DNA from: Microbacterium forte
GTDB lineage: Bacteria > Actinomycetota > Actinomycetes > Actinomycetales > Microbacteriaceae
Direction of reading: 5' to 3'
NCBI RefSeq assembly: GCF_031885415.1
Contig: NZ_CP116871.1
Span: 868,001 to 932,000, forward strand
Length of the DNA stretch: 64,000 nt
The notes beneath the pieces are model-generated. The model was not told where the DNA came from. It worked only from the letters and a program-made list of their open reading frames with translations, and did no database searches. Positions 36,982-45,759 of this stretch are shown here, one piece after another. Position 1 is the stretch's first letter. Each line of letters opens with the position of its first letter. Both the position numbers and the translations under genes were made by a program.

Positions 36982-37673
36982 TCCGGACCCTGATCGTCGA
37001 CGACGACGCTCTGACCCTCGAACTCCATCGCTCCTATCTCGAGAGGATCGACGGCTTCGTCGTCGGCGGCGAGTGCACCGGAGCCCGTGCCGCGCTCGCG
37101 GCGGTGCTCGAACAGCCACCGGACGAGCCCTTCGACCTCGTGCTCCTCGACATCACGATGCCCGACGGCTCGGGCATCGACGTGCTCCGCGGACTCCGCG
37201 CCCGTGCGGCGGCGGTGGATGTGATCGCCATCACCGGTGTGCGCGACGCCGCGACCGTGCGACAGATGGCCGCCCTCGGGGTATACCAGTACCTCGTGAA
37301 GCCGTTCCCGTTCGCGGTGTTCCACGAGCGCCTCACTGCCTATCGAACGTATCGGGAGCAGGCGCGTTCGACGGCCGGCGAGGCGACCCAGGCCGAGATC
37401 GATGCGCTTCTCGGACGCACCACCGGGACCATCCCGATTCCCAAGGGCCTCTCAGCGGCCACGCTGCAGAAGGTGACCTCCGAGCTGCGTTCCTCGGGCG
37501 CCCCGGTGTCGGCGAGCGAGGCGGCCGCACGGCTCGGGATGTCGCGCGTGTCCGTGCGGCGATATCTGGAGCATCTCACGGATTCGGGCGTCATCTCGCG
37601 CAGCGCCCGCTACGGCGCGCGAGGCCGCCCCGAGACGGAGTACCGCTGGATCCGACGCACCGACGCGGACTGA
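36978..37673 (+). CDS. Response regulator of the CitB/DcuR type
   Basis: 231 residues. The receiver domain has the acidic pair DDD at 8-10, phospho-acceptor Asp58 in LVLLDITMPDG, Thr in AITG and Lys in LVKPF. The C-terminal DNA-binding region contains SASEAAARLGMSRVSVRRYLEHL (near residue 175), a helix-turn-helix of the CitB family. The GTG start overlaps the kinase stop by 4 nt. It probably activates the divergent dctA in response to dicarboxylates; that target is inferred from position. Confidence 0.93.
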   Translation: MIRTLIVDDDALTLELHRSYLERIDGFVVGGECTGARAALAAVLEQPPDEPFDLVLLDITMPDGSGIDVLRGLRARAAAVDVIAITGVRDAATVRQMAALGVYQYLVKPFPFAVFHERLTAYRTYREQARSTAGEATQAEIDALLGRTTGTIPIPKGLSAATLQKVTSELRSSGAPVSASEAAARLGMSRVSVRRYLEHLTDSGVISRSARYGARGRPETEYRWIRRTDAD

Positions 37674-37743
37674 CGTCGATCCGGCGCTGTTGTCGAGCGC
37701 TCGCGCTGTCGGTCGTCAATCCGTCCGCGAGCACGGACCGCGG

Positions 37744-39096
37744 TCAGCGCGGAAGCCGCCCCTCGTGGATCAGCGACTCGGGATCCGCGGCAGCCCTGAC
37801 GTCGCGGAGGCGATCGATCGACGCCGGATCACCGCACCGCTCGAGAGTCTCGCCCGGACCGAGGAAGGTCGGGACCGTCTGCGGTGCGGCGGCCCTCGCC
37901 AGCACGTCCCGGAAGCCGGCCATGCTCGCCTCACCGGGTTCGCTCGGCACCCCCGGGAAGACGGGTACGAGGGCGTGGAGGAGCCAGCCGGCCCCCTGAA
38001 GCGTCGCGAACCCGGCCCGTCGAGGTTCATTCAGGGCGCCACTGAGCATCCGGATGTCGATGCCCATGATCGGCCACTGCTCCGGCAGCCCGCGGAAGCG
38101 GAAGAGGTCGTCGATCGTCGCGTCGTCCAGCGACGAGAGCGCTGCCGACACGCCTTTGCCCGGCGTCGGCTCGGTGGGCTCCCCGCTCGACGCGGCGACG
38201 GTCTTCGGCGACGTGGCCCCTGACACCTCACGGCGAACAGTGCCGGCTGCCCGAACGCGCTTGATCAGGTCATCGGCGGCTCCGGCGGTGGACAGCGCCT
38301 GCACGGTGAGGAAGCTGCGTCCTCGGATCTCCTCGGGAAGCTGGGGAGCGTCGGGCATGCGCATCGAGCTCACGAACACGTTGAGTGACGCCGCGGCCTC
38401 TGCGGACAGGTCTCGGACAGCCCGCATCACCGACCCGGCGTCTGCGGCCTCGAATGTGAGCTCGGTGCCCCACAGCGCCGGGGTGGGAACCAGGTCGATC
38501 TCGAGTGCCGTCACGATTCCGACGATGCCGCCGGCCCCGCGAAGCGCCCACATCAGCTCGGGGTCGCTGTCGTCATCGACACGCTCGTGGGTCCCGTCGC
38601 TGCGCAGCACCCACGCGGCCCTGAGGTTGTCGGACCCCAGCCCTGCCGTGCGGCTGAACCAGGAATGGCCGCCGCCCAGGGTGTACCCCGCGACGGCGAC
38701 GACGGGGCTCGTACCGGCCGGAGCCGCCCAGCCGGTGCCTTCGAGCGCCTCGACCACCGCCCCCCAACGGACGCCGCTGCCGACCCGGACCACGCCGGAA
38801 CCCAGGTCGACCGACAGCTCGTCGAAGGCGGCCATGCGGACGACGACGGCGTCGGCCAGATCTCCGTCGGCCCCGTGACCGGTGGGCTGCACCGAGAGCG
38901 TCGCTCCCGCGTCGCGGGCGGCTTGGAGAAGCGTTCGCAGATCGTCGACATCGACCGGCACGGCAACACCCGCCGGATGCTGTTCGATCGCCAGATTCCA
39001 GGGACGGCGCGCGGCTTCGAAGGAGGCGTCGCCGGGAAGGATGAGATCGCCGCGCAGGGCATTCCGCGCGGATTCGAGCACAGAGCGAAGGGCCAT
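37744..39096 (-). CDS. FAD-binding oxidoreductase (PCMH/vanillyl-alcohol-oxidase type)
   Basis: 450 residues. The PCMH FAD-binding domain is in residues ~35-210: PWNLAIEQHPAGVAVPVDVDDLRTLLQAARDAGATLSVQPTGHGA, then GWAAPAGTSPVVAVAGYTLGGGHSWFSRTAGLGSDNL. The usual RGGGH flavin-attachment site reads PTGHGADG, so the His may still carry covalent FAD. The C-terminus lacks a clear BBE berberine-bridge segment. The substrate is unknown. It is monocistronic with a leaderless promoter. Confidence 0.87.
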   Translation of the reverse strand: MALRSVLESARNALRGDLILPGDASFEAARRPWNLAIEQHPAGVAVPVDVDDLRTLLQAARDAGATLSVQPTGHGADGDLADAVVVRMAAFDELSVDLGSGVVRVGSGVRWGAVVEALEGTGWAAPAGTSPVVAVAGYTLGGGHSWFSRTAGLGSDNLRAAWVLRSDGTHERVDDDSDPELMWALRGAGGIVGIVTALEIDLVPTPALWGTELTFEAADAGSVMRAVRDLSAEAAASLNVFVSSMRMPDAPQLPEEIRGRSFLTVQALSTAGAADDLIKRVRAAGTVRREVSGATSPKTVAASSGEPTEPTPGKGVSAALSSLDDATIDDLFRFRGLPEQWPIMGIDIRMLSGALNEPRRAGFATLQGAGWLLHALVPVFPGVPSEPGEASMAGFRDVLARAAAPQTVPTFLGPGETLERCGDPASIDRLRDVRAAADPESLIHEGRLPR

Positions 39097-39102
39097 GAGG
39101 TC

Positions 39103-39108
39103 ACCGTA
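39103..39108 (-). promoter_or_regulatory. Leaderless -10 (TACGGT) for FAD oxidoreductase gene
   Basis: TACGGT ends 6 nt before the ATG at 39096 on the minus strand. Confidence 0.65.
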
Positions 39109-39177
39109 CGACGCCCTACGGACATCGTCTACGGCCTCATGGCCCTGTGCGCGTTTCCCGGTCGAGCCGGGGATGGA

Positions 39178-39822
39178 TCACTCTCCGGCGAGACCGCCGA
39201 GCATGTGACCGAAGGATCGGCCCTCTCCGAGATACGTCGCAGGGTCGTAGGGATCGGCCGTCGCAGCCACCTCGCGCTTCGCGATCGCCTCGGCCAGCTC
39301 GCGCGCGCCCTTCTCGACGCGCTTCGCGAGAGGAGCGACCTCGTCACCAGTCCCGCCCCAGTCGCTGGATGCAGCGAAGACGCCGGTCGAGACCGCGTCG
39401 GCATGCAGGTATGCGAAGAGCGGTCGGATCGCGTAGTCGATCGCGAGCGAGTGCCGAGCCGTGCCGGCGTTCGCTCCGATCAGCACCGGCTTGCCCGTGA
39501 GCGCATCAGGGTCGAGCACGTCGATGAACGACTTGAACAGACCGTTGTAGCTCGTCGAGAAGATCGGCGTGACGGCGATGAGCGCGTCCGCCGAGACCAC
39601 GGTGTTGATCGCGGTCTCGAGTGCGGGCGGCGCGAATCCGGTGAGGAGGTTGTTCGTGATGTCGTGCGCGTAATCCCGCAGCTCGATCACGTCGACGCTC
39701 GCCTGGATGTCGTGACCGGCGAGGGACTTCACGGTCTCCGCCGCCAGACGATCCGCGAGCATCCGCGTGGAGGACGGATTCGAGAGCCCGGCGGATACGA
39801 CTGCGATGCGACGAGTGCTCAT
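39178..39822 (-). CDS. NADPH-dependent FMN reductase (CE1759-type)
   Basis: 214 residues. The flavodoxin-like fold is opened by IAVVSAGLSNPSSTRMLADRLA (phosphate-binding loop) and continues with AVTPIFSTSYNGLFKSFIDVLDP, typical of FMN_red proteins. It is directly downstream of the LLM monooxygenase (one base between stop and ATG), the standard CE1758/CE1759 arrangement in which this protein supplies reduced FMN. The ATG at 39822 is preferred to 39894, which would overlap the partner gene. The C-terminal GEGRSFGHMLGGLAG is family-typical. Confidence 0.9.
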   Translation of the reverse strand: MSTRRIAVVSAGLSNPSSTRMLADRLAAETVKSLAGHDIQASVDVIELRDYAHDITNNLLTGFAPPALETAINTVVSADALIAVTPIFSTSYNGLFKSFIDVLDPDALTGKPVLIGANAGTARHSLAIDYAIRPLFAYLHADAVSTGVFAASSDWGGTGDEVAPLAKRVEKGARELAEAIAKREVAATADPYDPATYLGEGRSFGHMLGGLAGE

Positions 39823-39823
39823 C

Positions 39824-41047
39824 TCAGGCCCCCTTCCGGCTGAGTCCGAACGCTGCCCCCGCAGGAGCGGGAGAGTCCTGATAGGGCGAGTCACCCGTCA
39901 GGTTGTCGCCGCGGTTGGCGCCGGGCCGTGCCTGACGCGTCGGACCGTCGCCGAACTCCGCCTTCACCCGTGCCGCGTGCGTGGGAGCATCCGGCACGCC
40001 GGCCGGGCGGTCCTTCGCCATCTCCTTGCGGAGCACGGGCACGACCTCGGAGCCGAGGATGTCGAGCTGCTCGAGCACCGTCTTCAGCGGAAGGCCCGCG
40101 TGGTCGATGAGGAACAGCTGGCGCTGGTAGTCGCCGTAGTGCTCGCGCATCGCGGCATAGCGGTCGATGACCTGCTGAGGCGAACCCACCGTCAGCGGAG
40201 TCATCTCGGTGAAGTCCTCCATGCTCGGTCCGTGACCGTACACGGGGGCGTTGTCGAAGTACGGGCGGAACTGGTTCACCGCGTCCTGCGACTTCGCCGC
40301 CATGAAGACCTGGCCGCCGAGGCCGACGATCGCCTGCTCAGGCGTGCCGTGGCCGTAGTGCGCGTAGCGCTGACGGTACAGCTCGATCAGACGCTGGTAG
40401 TGCTCCTTGGGCCAGAAGATGTTGTTCGCGAAGAAGCCATCTCCGTAATACGCGGCCTGCTCCGCGATCTCGGGTGTGCGGATCGATCCGTGCCACACGA
40501 ACGGTGCGACTCCGTCGAGGGGGCGCGGCGTCGAGGTGAAGCCCTGCAGCGGGGTGCGGAACTTGCCCTCCCAGTTCACGACGTCCTCACGCCACAGCTT
40601 GTGCAGCAGGGCGTAGTTCTCGATCGCGAGCGGGAGACCCTGCCTGATGTCCTGGCCGAACCAGGGGTAGACCGGTCCGGTGTTGCCGCGGCCGAGCATG
40701 AGATCCATGCGGCCGTCGGAGACGTGCTGCAGCATCGCGTACTCCTCGGCGATGCGCACAGGGTCGTTGGTCGTGATGAGCGTGGTCGACGTCGAGACGA
40801 TCAGACGCTCCGTCTGCGCCGCGAGTGCGGCGAGGAAGGTCGTGGGACTCGACGACCAGAAGGGCGGGTTGTGGTGCTCGCCGATCGCGAAGACGTCGAG
40901 ACCGACCTCTTCGCTGTGCTTGGCGATCGCCAGGGTCGCCTTGATCCGCTCCTGCTCACTCGGCGTCTCGCCGGTGGTCGGGTCGCGCGTGATGTCGCTG
41001 ACCGACATGATGCCGAACTGCACCGGGACGCCTGCCTGCTCGCTCAT
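39824..41047 (-). CDS. LLM-class flavin-dependent oxidoreductase (CE1758-type)
   Basis: 407 residues. The luciferase-like TIM barrel is recognised by VPVQFGIMSVSDITRD, GEHHNPPFWSSSPTTFLAALAAQT, VSTSTTLITTNDPVRIAEEYAMLQHVSDGRMDLMLGRGNTG and SIRTPEIAEQAAYYGDG. It would oxidise an unknown substrate with FMNH2 and oxygen. GGAG precedes the ATG at 41047. The C-terminal 60 residues are polar and disordered. A near-palindrome upstream may be the operator. Confidence 0.9.
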   Translation of the reverse strand: MSEQAGVPVQFGIMSVSDITRDPTTGETPSEQERIKATLAIAKHSEEVGLDVFAIGEHHNPPFWSSSPTTFLAALAAQTERLIVSTSTTLITTNDPVRIAEEYAMLQHVSDGRMDLMLGRGNTGPVYPWFGQDIRQGLPLAIENYALLHKLWREDVVNWEGKFRTPLQGFTSTPRPLDGVAPFVWHGSIRTPEIAEQAAYYGDGFFANNIFWPKEHYQRLIELYRQRYAHYGHGTPEQAIVGLGGQVFMAAKSQDAVNQFRPYFDNAPVYGHGPSMEDFTEMTPLTVGSPQQVIDRYAAMREHYGDYQRQLFLIDHAGLPLKTVLEQLDILGSEVVPVLRKEMAKDRPAGVPDAPTHAARVKAEFGDGPTRQARPGANRGDNLTGDSPYQDSPAPAGAAFGLSRKGA

Positions 41048-41091
41048 GATTGCTCCGTCTTCTCCGAATCGGGTGCCCTGCATCCGGTTCT

Positions 41092-41103
41092 ATTCATTTG
41101 AAT
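41092..41103. promoter_or_regulatory. Palindromic operator candidate upstream of the LLM/FMN reductase pair
   Basis: ATTCATTTGAAT is an inverted repeat (ATTCA-TT-TGAAT) 45 bp upstream of the LLM gene start and 53 bp before the divergent acyltransferase. A/T-rich sites of this type are typical of MarR-family regulators; none is encoded next to it. Confidence 0.45.
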
Positions 41104-41144
41104 GTATCTGAGTCAACGCGATGCGGACAACTTTATTCCCCGAG

Positions 41145-41150
41145 TAGCCT
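41145..41150 (+). promoter_or_regulatory. Leaderless -10 (TAGCCT) for acyltransferase gene
   Basis: TAGCCT ends 6 nt before the ATG at 41157. Confidence 0.7.
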
Positions 41151-41156
41151 CAGAGG

Positions 41157-42314
41157 ATGCACAGCGACGGAGCCGCCACGACGAACCCCGCCACCGGATC
41201 CGTCCAGAAGCCTCGCAAGCGCGTCCCGTTCTGGGACAACGCCCGATACGCCTGCATCGTCCTGGTCGTCCTCGGTCACGCCATCCAGCGTCTCACGTAC
41301 GATTCGGACATCGCGCTGGCGGCGTATCTCGCGCTCTACGCCTTCCACATGCCCGCGTTCGCGATCATCTCCGGCTACTTCTCGAAGTCCGGGTCGCCGA
41401 CGCGAGTCCAGATGGCGCGCGTGATCACCGACATCCTGCTCCCCTATGTCATCTTCGAACTCCTGTGGACTCTGACGAAGTGGCTGGTCGAGGGTCAGGC
41501 CGACCCGAACCTCACAAAGCCCTCGTGGACGCTGTGGTTCCTGCTCGCACTCGGCATCTTCCGCCTCGTACTCCCTTACCTCGCGCTGCTGCGCTGGCCG
41601 CTGCTGTGGACGGTGATCATCTCAGTCGGCGTCGGCTACCTCCCCAACGTCGACAGCACGTTCTCGCTGTCGCGCACACTCGGCCTGCTGCCCTTCTTCG
41701 CTTTCGGATGGTGGCTGCGCGAGCGCGAAGTGGTCGCACGCCTCCGTCTGCTCGAGGCGCGTCCCTGGTGGACCCGCGTCGCCAGTGTCGCCCTGCTCGG
41801 CGCGGCCGGCTTCGCCGCCTGGCATTGGATAGACCTCTGGAAAGAGATCGACCTGCGCCACTGGCTGTTCTACGAGGATGCGTACGCGGACCTCGGCGGA
41901 GAGCAGTGGTGGGCCGGCGGCGTGCGCATCGCGCTGATGCTGCTGGCGGTGCTCCTGAGCGCCGCGTTCTTCGCTCTGATCCCCCGACGCACATACTGGT
42001 GGACGAGATTCGGCCAGTACACGATGTACGTGTTCCTGCTGCACTCGTTCGTGCTCTACCCGTTCCGCGAGTCCGGCGTGCTGCGCGATCTCGATCCGAC
42101 GTGGCTGTGGCTGCCGCTCGTGACCCTGTTGTCTGTGGTCCTTGCCCTCGCTCTCGCGACGAAGCCGGTGCGCTGGCTCTTCCGTCCTCTGGTCGAGCCC
42201 CGCCCGCAGTGGCTCTTCCGCGATCCTGAGCTCGCTCGACGCGAAGGCCACCGCAGCGACCCGACCGGGTCTCGTCGGCCGCGCCAGGGGGCAGCGGCTA
42301 GCCTGAAGGAGTGA
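41157..42314 (+). CDS. Membrane acyltransferase (acyltransferase_3 family)
   Basis: 385 residues with ~10 hydrophobic segments. RVPFWDNARYACIVLVVLGHAIQRL carries the catalytic-type His near residue 41, and YAFHMPAFAIISGYFSKSG is the second family motif. It resembles fucose 4-O-acetylase/OpgC-type transferases that move acyl groups onto surface glycans. Its stop overlaps the GTG of the serine hydrolase gene by 4 nt, so the products probably act on the same pathway. The substrate is unknown. Confidence 0.87.
   Translation: MHSDGAATTNPATGSVQKPRKRVPFWDNARYACIVLVVLGHAIQRLTYDSDIALAAYLALYAFHMPAFAIISGYFSKSGSPTRVQMARVITDILLPYVIFELLWTLTKWLVEGQADPNLTKPSWTLWFLLALGIFRLVLPYLALLRWPLLWTVIISVGVGYLPNVDSTFSLSRTLGLLPFFAFGWWLREREVVARLRLLEARPWWTRVASVALLGAAGFAAWHWIDLWKEIDLRHWLFYEDAYADLGGEQWWAGGVRIALMLLAVLLSAAFFALIPRRTYWWTRFGQYTMYVFLLHSFVLYPFRESGVLRDLDPTWLWLPLVTLLSVVLALALATKPVRWLFRPLVEPRPQWLFRDPELARREGHRSDPTGSRRPRQGAAASLKE
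42299..42304 (+). promoter_or_regulatory. Internal leaderless -10 (TAGCCT) for serine hydrolase gene
   Basis: TAGCCT lies inside the last codons of the acyltransferase gene and ends 6 nt before the GTG at 42311. The same stretch also contains GAAGGA, so the gene could be translated either by coupling or from a leaderless transcript. Confidence 0.5.
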
Positions 42315-43174
42315 CCAGAGCCGAGACGATCCGCGACCGCCTGGCCGACCACGCGGATGCCTCGGGATTCGGAGCCCACGGGCTTCACGTTCTGGTGGGA
42401 GCCGACGTCGCAGAGCACCGGTGGACCGCTGACGTCCGCGAGGAGATCCACTCGGTGGCGAAGGGCGTATGCGTCCTCGCGGCCGGAATCGCCGCCGACG
42501 AGGGTCTCGTGTCGCTCGACGCTCCGATCGCCGAGTACGTCCCGGATCTCCCGCTCGGAGACGGCGTCGATCGGATCACCCTCCGACGCCTGCTCTCGAT
42601 GTCGAGCGGAATCGACCTCCCCTGGTCGGAGACCATGATGACCGACTGGCCCGACCTCGCGCGCGAGTTCCTCTCGCGCCCGTCGCGTGGTCACGTCTTC
42701 CAGTACTCGAACGCGAGCACCTACACGGCCATGGCCGTGCTCGCGACACGAGTCGGCGACATCGTCGACTACCTGCGACCGCGGCTGCTCGCGCCTCTCG
42801 GCATCGACGACCTCGAGTGGGAGCGGTGCCCGCGCGGCCGAATCGTCGGCGGCAGCGGCATCGCCCTGCGCACCGAGGAGACGGCACGCCTGGGCCGACT
42901 GATCCGAGATCGCGGCGAATGGGAGGGGCGGCGTCTCGTCTCCGCCGCCGTCATCGACGCGATGCACGCCGATTGGGTGACGGCGGGCCAGAACCCCGGC
43001 TACGAGCGCTACGCGCTGTCGGGATGGGACGGCCCGGGCGCGGCCTGGCGCCTGCACGGCGCCTACGGGCAGCTGCTGATCTTCTCCGGCGATGCCGTCG
43101 TGACCATCACCGCTGACGACCACTTCGGCGCAGACGCCATGTCGGCGTTCGTGGCTGAGACGCTCAGCGCCTGA
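42311..43174 (+). CDS. Serine hydrolase (beta-lactamase class C/penicillin-binding-like)
   Basis: 287 residues. The SxxK nucleophile motif is HSVAKGV (Ser near residue 48; written S-V-A-K), YSN is in VFQYSNASTYTAMAV near residue 137, and the third motif region is LHGAYGQLLIF near 255. No signal peptide is visible. The family includes esterases, D-aminopeptidases and PBP-like enzymes. It is coupled by GTGA overlap to the acyltransferase gene, which suggests removal or transfer of an ester group, but that is inference. Confidence 0.85.
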   Translation: MTRAETIRDRLADHADASGFGAHGLHVLVGADVAEHRWTADVREEIHSVAKGVCVLAAGIAADEGLVSLDAPIAEYVPDLPLGDGVDRITLRRLLSMSSGIDLPWSETMMTDWPDLAREFLSRPSRGHVFQYSNASTYTAMAVLATRVGDIVDYLRPRLLAPLGIDDLEWERCPRGRIVGGSGIALRTEETARLGRLIRDRGEWEGRRLVSAAVIDAMHADWVTAGQNPGYERYALSGWDGPGAAWRLHGAYGQLLIFSGDAVVTITADDHFGADAMSAFVAETLSA

Positions 43175-43190
43175 CCGCGTTCCGCGTCCG

Positions 43191-44504
43191 TCAGGCGAAG
43201 AGCCCGGCGCCGACGTACGATCCGGGCTTCGCCCCGGCCGGGATCGCCCAGATGCCCGAGCCGACGTGCCTGATGTACTCGTTCATGCGGTCGGTCGACA
43301 GCCGTCGCTGCAGAGAGATGAACTGCGACGGATCGCGCTGGTACGACAGGAAGAAGAGTCCCGCGTCGAGGCGGCCGAGATCATTGTTGCCGTTGACGTA
43401 GTTGAACCCGCGGCGAAGGATGCGGATGCCGTCGTTCTGATCCGGATGCGCGAGCCGCACGTGCGCGTTCCGGTCTATCGCAGACGAGCCGAAGTCCGGT
43501 GCGGTGAACTCGTCGCCGCCCGACAGCGGCGCCCCCTCCCCCTTGTCACGACCCACGATCGTGTTCTGCTCCGAGAGCCGCACCCGATCCCAGGTCTCGA
43601 TCAGCATCGCGATCTTCCGCGCGACGAGATACGAGCCTCCCGTCATCCATGCGGGCTCATCCGATTCGCCGACCCACACGTTCGCGTCGAGCGCGGCGGC
43701 GTCATCGGCGAGGATGTTGGCCGTGCCGTCCTTGAATCCGAACAGGTTGCGCGGGGTCGCCTGGGCGGAGGTGGTGCGGGAGGTCTTGCCGAAACCGAGC
43801 TGCGACCAGCGCAGCCGAGCACGACCGAAGGCGATGCGACTGAGGTTGCGGATTGCGTGCACCGCGACCTGCGGGTCATCTGCGCAGGCCTGGATGCAGA
43901 GATCGCCGTGCGAGGCCTGCGGGTCGAGGTCGTCGCCCAGGAAAGCGGGCAGCCTCTCGAGCTTCTGCGGGCGGCGTGCGGCGATTCCGAAGCGGTCGCC
44001 GTCCTCGTTCTCGAACAGGCTGGGCCCGAATCCGAATGTGATCGTGAGACCGGCGGCAGGGAGGCCGAGAGCTTCACCGGTGTCATCGGGCGGCACCTCG
44101 GCGTCGCCTCCGACCGCGCCCGTGGCGCTCACCTCGAGACCCTTGGTCATTCGCGACGCCGCATACGTCCAGTCCTGCAGCAACGTGATCAGGTCGTCAC
44201 GATCGGTCCGCGGCATCATGTCGAACGACGCGAAGTGCAGATGCTCCTGCACCGGAGTCGTGATCCCCGCCTGGTGCGCGCCGAAGAACTCGTAGGCGAT
44301 CTGCGCATCCGCCTCGGCTCTGGCGCGGCCGAGGGCCACGCCGCCGGCCAGTCCGCCGCCCACCCCCACCGCGAGGGAGGCGACTCCCCCGCCGATCGCG
44401 AGGCCGAGGAGCCCGCGTCGGCTGAGGCCTGCTGATGGGGATGCCGTGGCTGCCGACTCCGGCGCGGAGTCGACAGTCGCAGCATCGTTCGAGCGTTCGT
44501 TCAC
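43191..44504 (-). CDS. efeB: Dyp-type peroxidase/deferrochelatase EfeB
   Basis: 437 residues. A twin-arginine signal (LSRRGLLGLAIGGGVAS, residues 28-44) directs export of the folded haem protein. The Dyp signature GFKDGTANI, the proximal-His region RNAHVRLAHP and the conserved Arg in RILRRGFNYV are present. EfeB oxidises or de-chelates iron, feeding EfeO/EfeU. It is the last gene of efeUOB, 22 bp after efeO. Confidence 0.95.
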   Translation of the reverse strand: MNERSNDAATVDSAPESAATASPSAGLSRRGLLGLAIGGGVASLAVGVGGGLAGGVALGRARAEADAQIAYEFFGAHQAGITTPVQEHLHFASFDMMPRTDRDDLITLLQDWTYAASRMTKGLEVSATGAVGGDAEVPPDDTGEALGLPAAGLTITFGFGPSLFENEDGDRFGIAARRPQKLERLPAFLGDDLDPQASHGDLCIQACADDPQVAVHAIRNLSRIAFGRARLRWSQLGFGKTSRTTSAQATPRNLFGFKDGTANILADDAAALDANVWVGESDEPAWMTGGSYLVARKIAMLIETWDRVRLSEQNTIVGRDKGEGAPLSGGDEFTAPDFGSSAIDRNAHVRLAHPDQNDGIRILRRGFNYVNGNNDLGRLDAGLFFLSYQRDPSQFISLQRRLSTDRMNEYIRHVGSGIWAIPAGAKPGSYVGAGLFA

Positions 44505-44526
44505 GGGCGGGATCGTCCCCTTCGAA

Positions 44527-45759
44527 TCAGTCGAGGACTGTGCCGGTGAGCTGCGACAGCGGCTCGGCGAGAGCGTTGATGAGGTCGGTGAACTCGCGCT
44601 TGTCGGCGTCGGTCAGCTCCGCGTAACCGACGAAGCCCGCCTCGAGCGAACCGTGGGCTGCCAGCGACTCGTCGAGAGCCGCGTATCCGTCCTGGATCTC
44701 GGTGACGAGCGCGGCGCCGTCATCGCCCTGCGCGGTGGCGAAGTCCTGCACGAGGGAGAAGGCCATCTTGGAGCCCTCGACGTTGGCCGCGAAGTCGTAG
44801 AGGTCGGTTCCCGACCACCAGTCCTCTTCTCCGGAGATCTTGCCGGTCGCGACCTCGTCGAGCAGCGCGATCGCACCGTTCGAGATCCCGCCGATCCCCT
44901 GGTCGTCCAGAGCGGTCGTGAAGTCGTCGGAGTGCACGTAGTCGTAGAGCTCCTGAACGTCTGCGAGCAGCTGGTCACCGTAACCGGCGCGCTCCTCGGT
45001 CGTCGAGGGCGCCCAGTCCTGCCAGGCCGGTGTCTCGCCGTCGGCGTTGAGGGCGTCCTGCGCCGGCACCCAGAGGTCCTTCTCGATGCGGTGGAAGCCG
45101 GTCCAGTCGAGACCCTCGGCCACAGCGTCGACCTCTCGGTAGTCGATGCGAGGATCGAGGGTGCCGAGAGCCTCGGCGACGGGCTCGATGCGCTCGTAGA
45201 AGGCCCGAGTCTGCGGGAAGAGCGCGCGAGCGGTCTCGTCGTCGCCCGACTCGTAGGCGGCGACGAACTCGTCGACGGACGGCACGAGCTGTCCGACCTG
45301 GTCCTTCACGAACGCCGCGTAGAGGTCGACGGCCTGCTGCTTCTGGTCGGCATCCTCACCCTCGACCGCGACGCGGTCTCCGGTCACCGTGAACTCCGAC
45401 TTGCCGACGCCCTCGCCGATCATCCCCGGCTTGCACAGGGTGAAGTACTTGCCCGGCTGCGCCACCACGGTGAGTGTGCGGGAGGCGGATGGCGCGATGT
45501 TCTCGACCTCGCCCACGATGCGCAGTCCGTCGTCGGCGAGCAGGTAGAACTCCGAGGTCTGGCCGCTGTCGTTCGTCACGTCGAACGTGAGGGTGCCGCT
45601 CTCGGCAGTCGTCGCAGAGACCGCGCACTCGGAGTCGGTCGACGAGACGTCGAACGCGGCGCCTGCTGCGACATCGCTCTTGGCGACGCAGCCGCTGAGA
45701 ACGAGTGCTGCCGCGCCGGCTGCGGCGACAGCACCGAGGATTCGGCGAGAGGTGGTCAT
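44527..45759 (-). CDS. efeO: Iron uptake lipoprotein EfeO
   Basis: 410 residues. The lipobox is LVLSGC (Cys22), so the protein is anchored outside the membrane. Residues ~35-125 are a cupredoxin-like domain (TLTFDVTNDSGQTSEFYLLADDG). The C-terminal peptidase-M75 domain carries the HxxxE metal motif as FHRIEKDLW. EfeO binds and delivers iron to EfeU. The ATG at 45759 overlaps the efeU stop by 4 nt and follows AAGGAGCAGC; the long upstream frame is efeU in another frame. Confidence 0.95.
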   Translation of the reverse strand: MTTSRRILGAVAAAGAAALVLSGCVAKSDVAAGAAFDVSSTDSECAVSATTAESGTLTFDVTNDSGQTSEFYLLADDGLRIVGEVENIAPSASRTLTVVAQPGKYFTLCKPGMIGEGVGKSEFTVTGDRVAVEGEDADQKQQAVDLYAAFVKDQVGQLVPSVDEFVAAYESGDDETARALFPQTRAFYERIEPVAEALGTLDPRIDYREVDAVAEGLDWTGFHRIEKDLWVPAQDALNADGETPAWQDWAPSTTEERAGYGDQLLADVQELYDYVHSDDFTTALDDQGIGGISNGAIALLDEVATGKISGEEDWWSGTDLYDFAANVEGSKMAFSLVQDFATAQGDDGAALVTEIQDGYAALDESLAAHGSLEAGFVGYAELTDADKREFTDLINALAEPLSQLTGTVLD

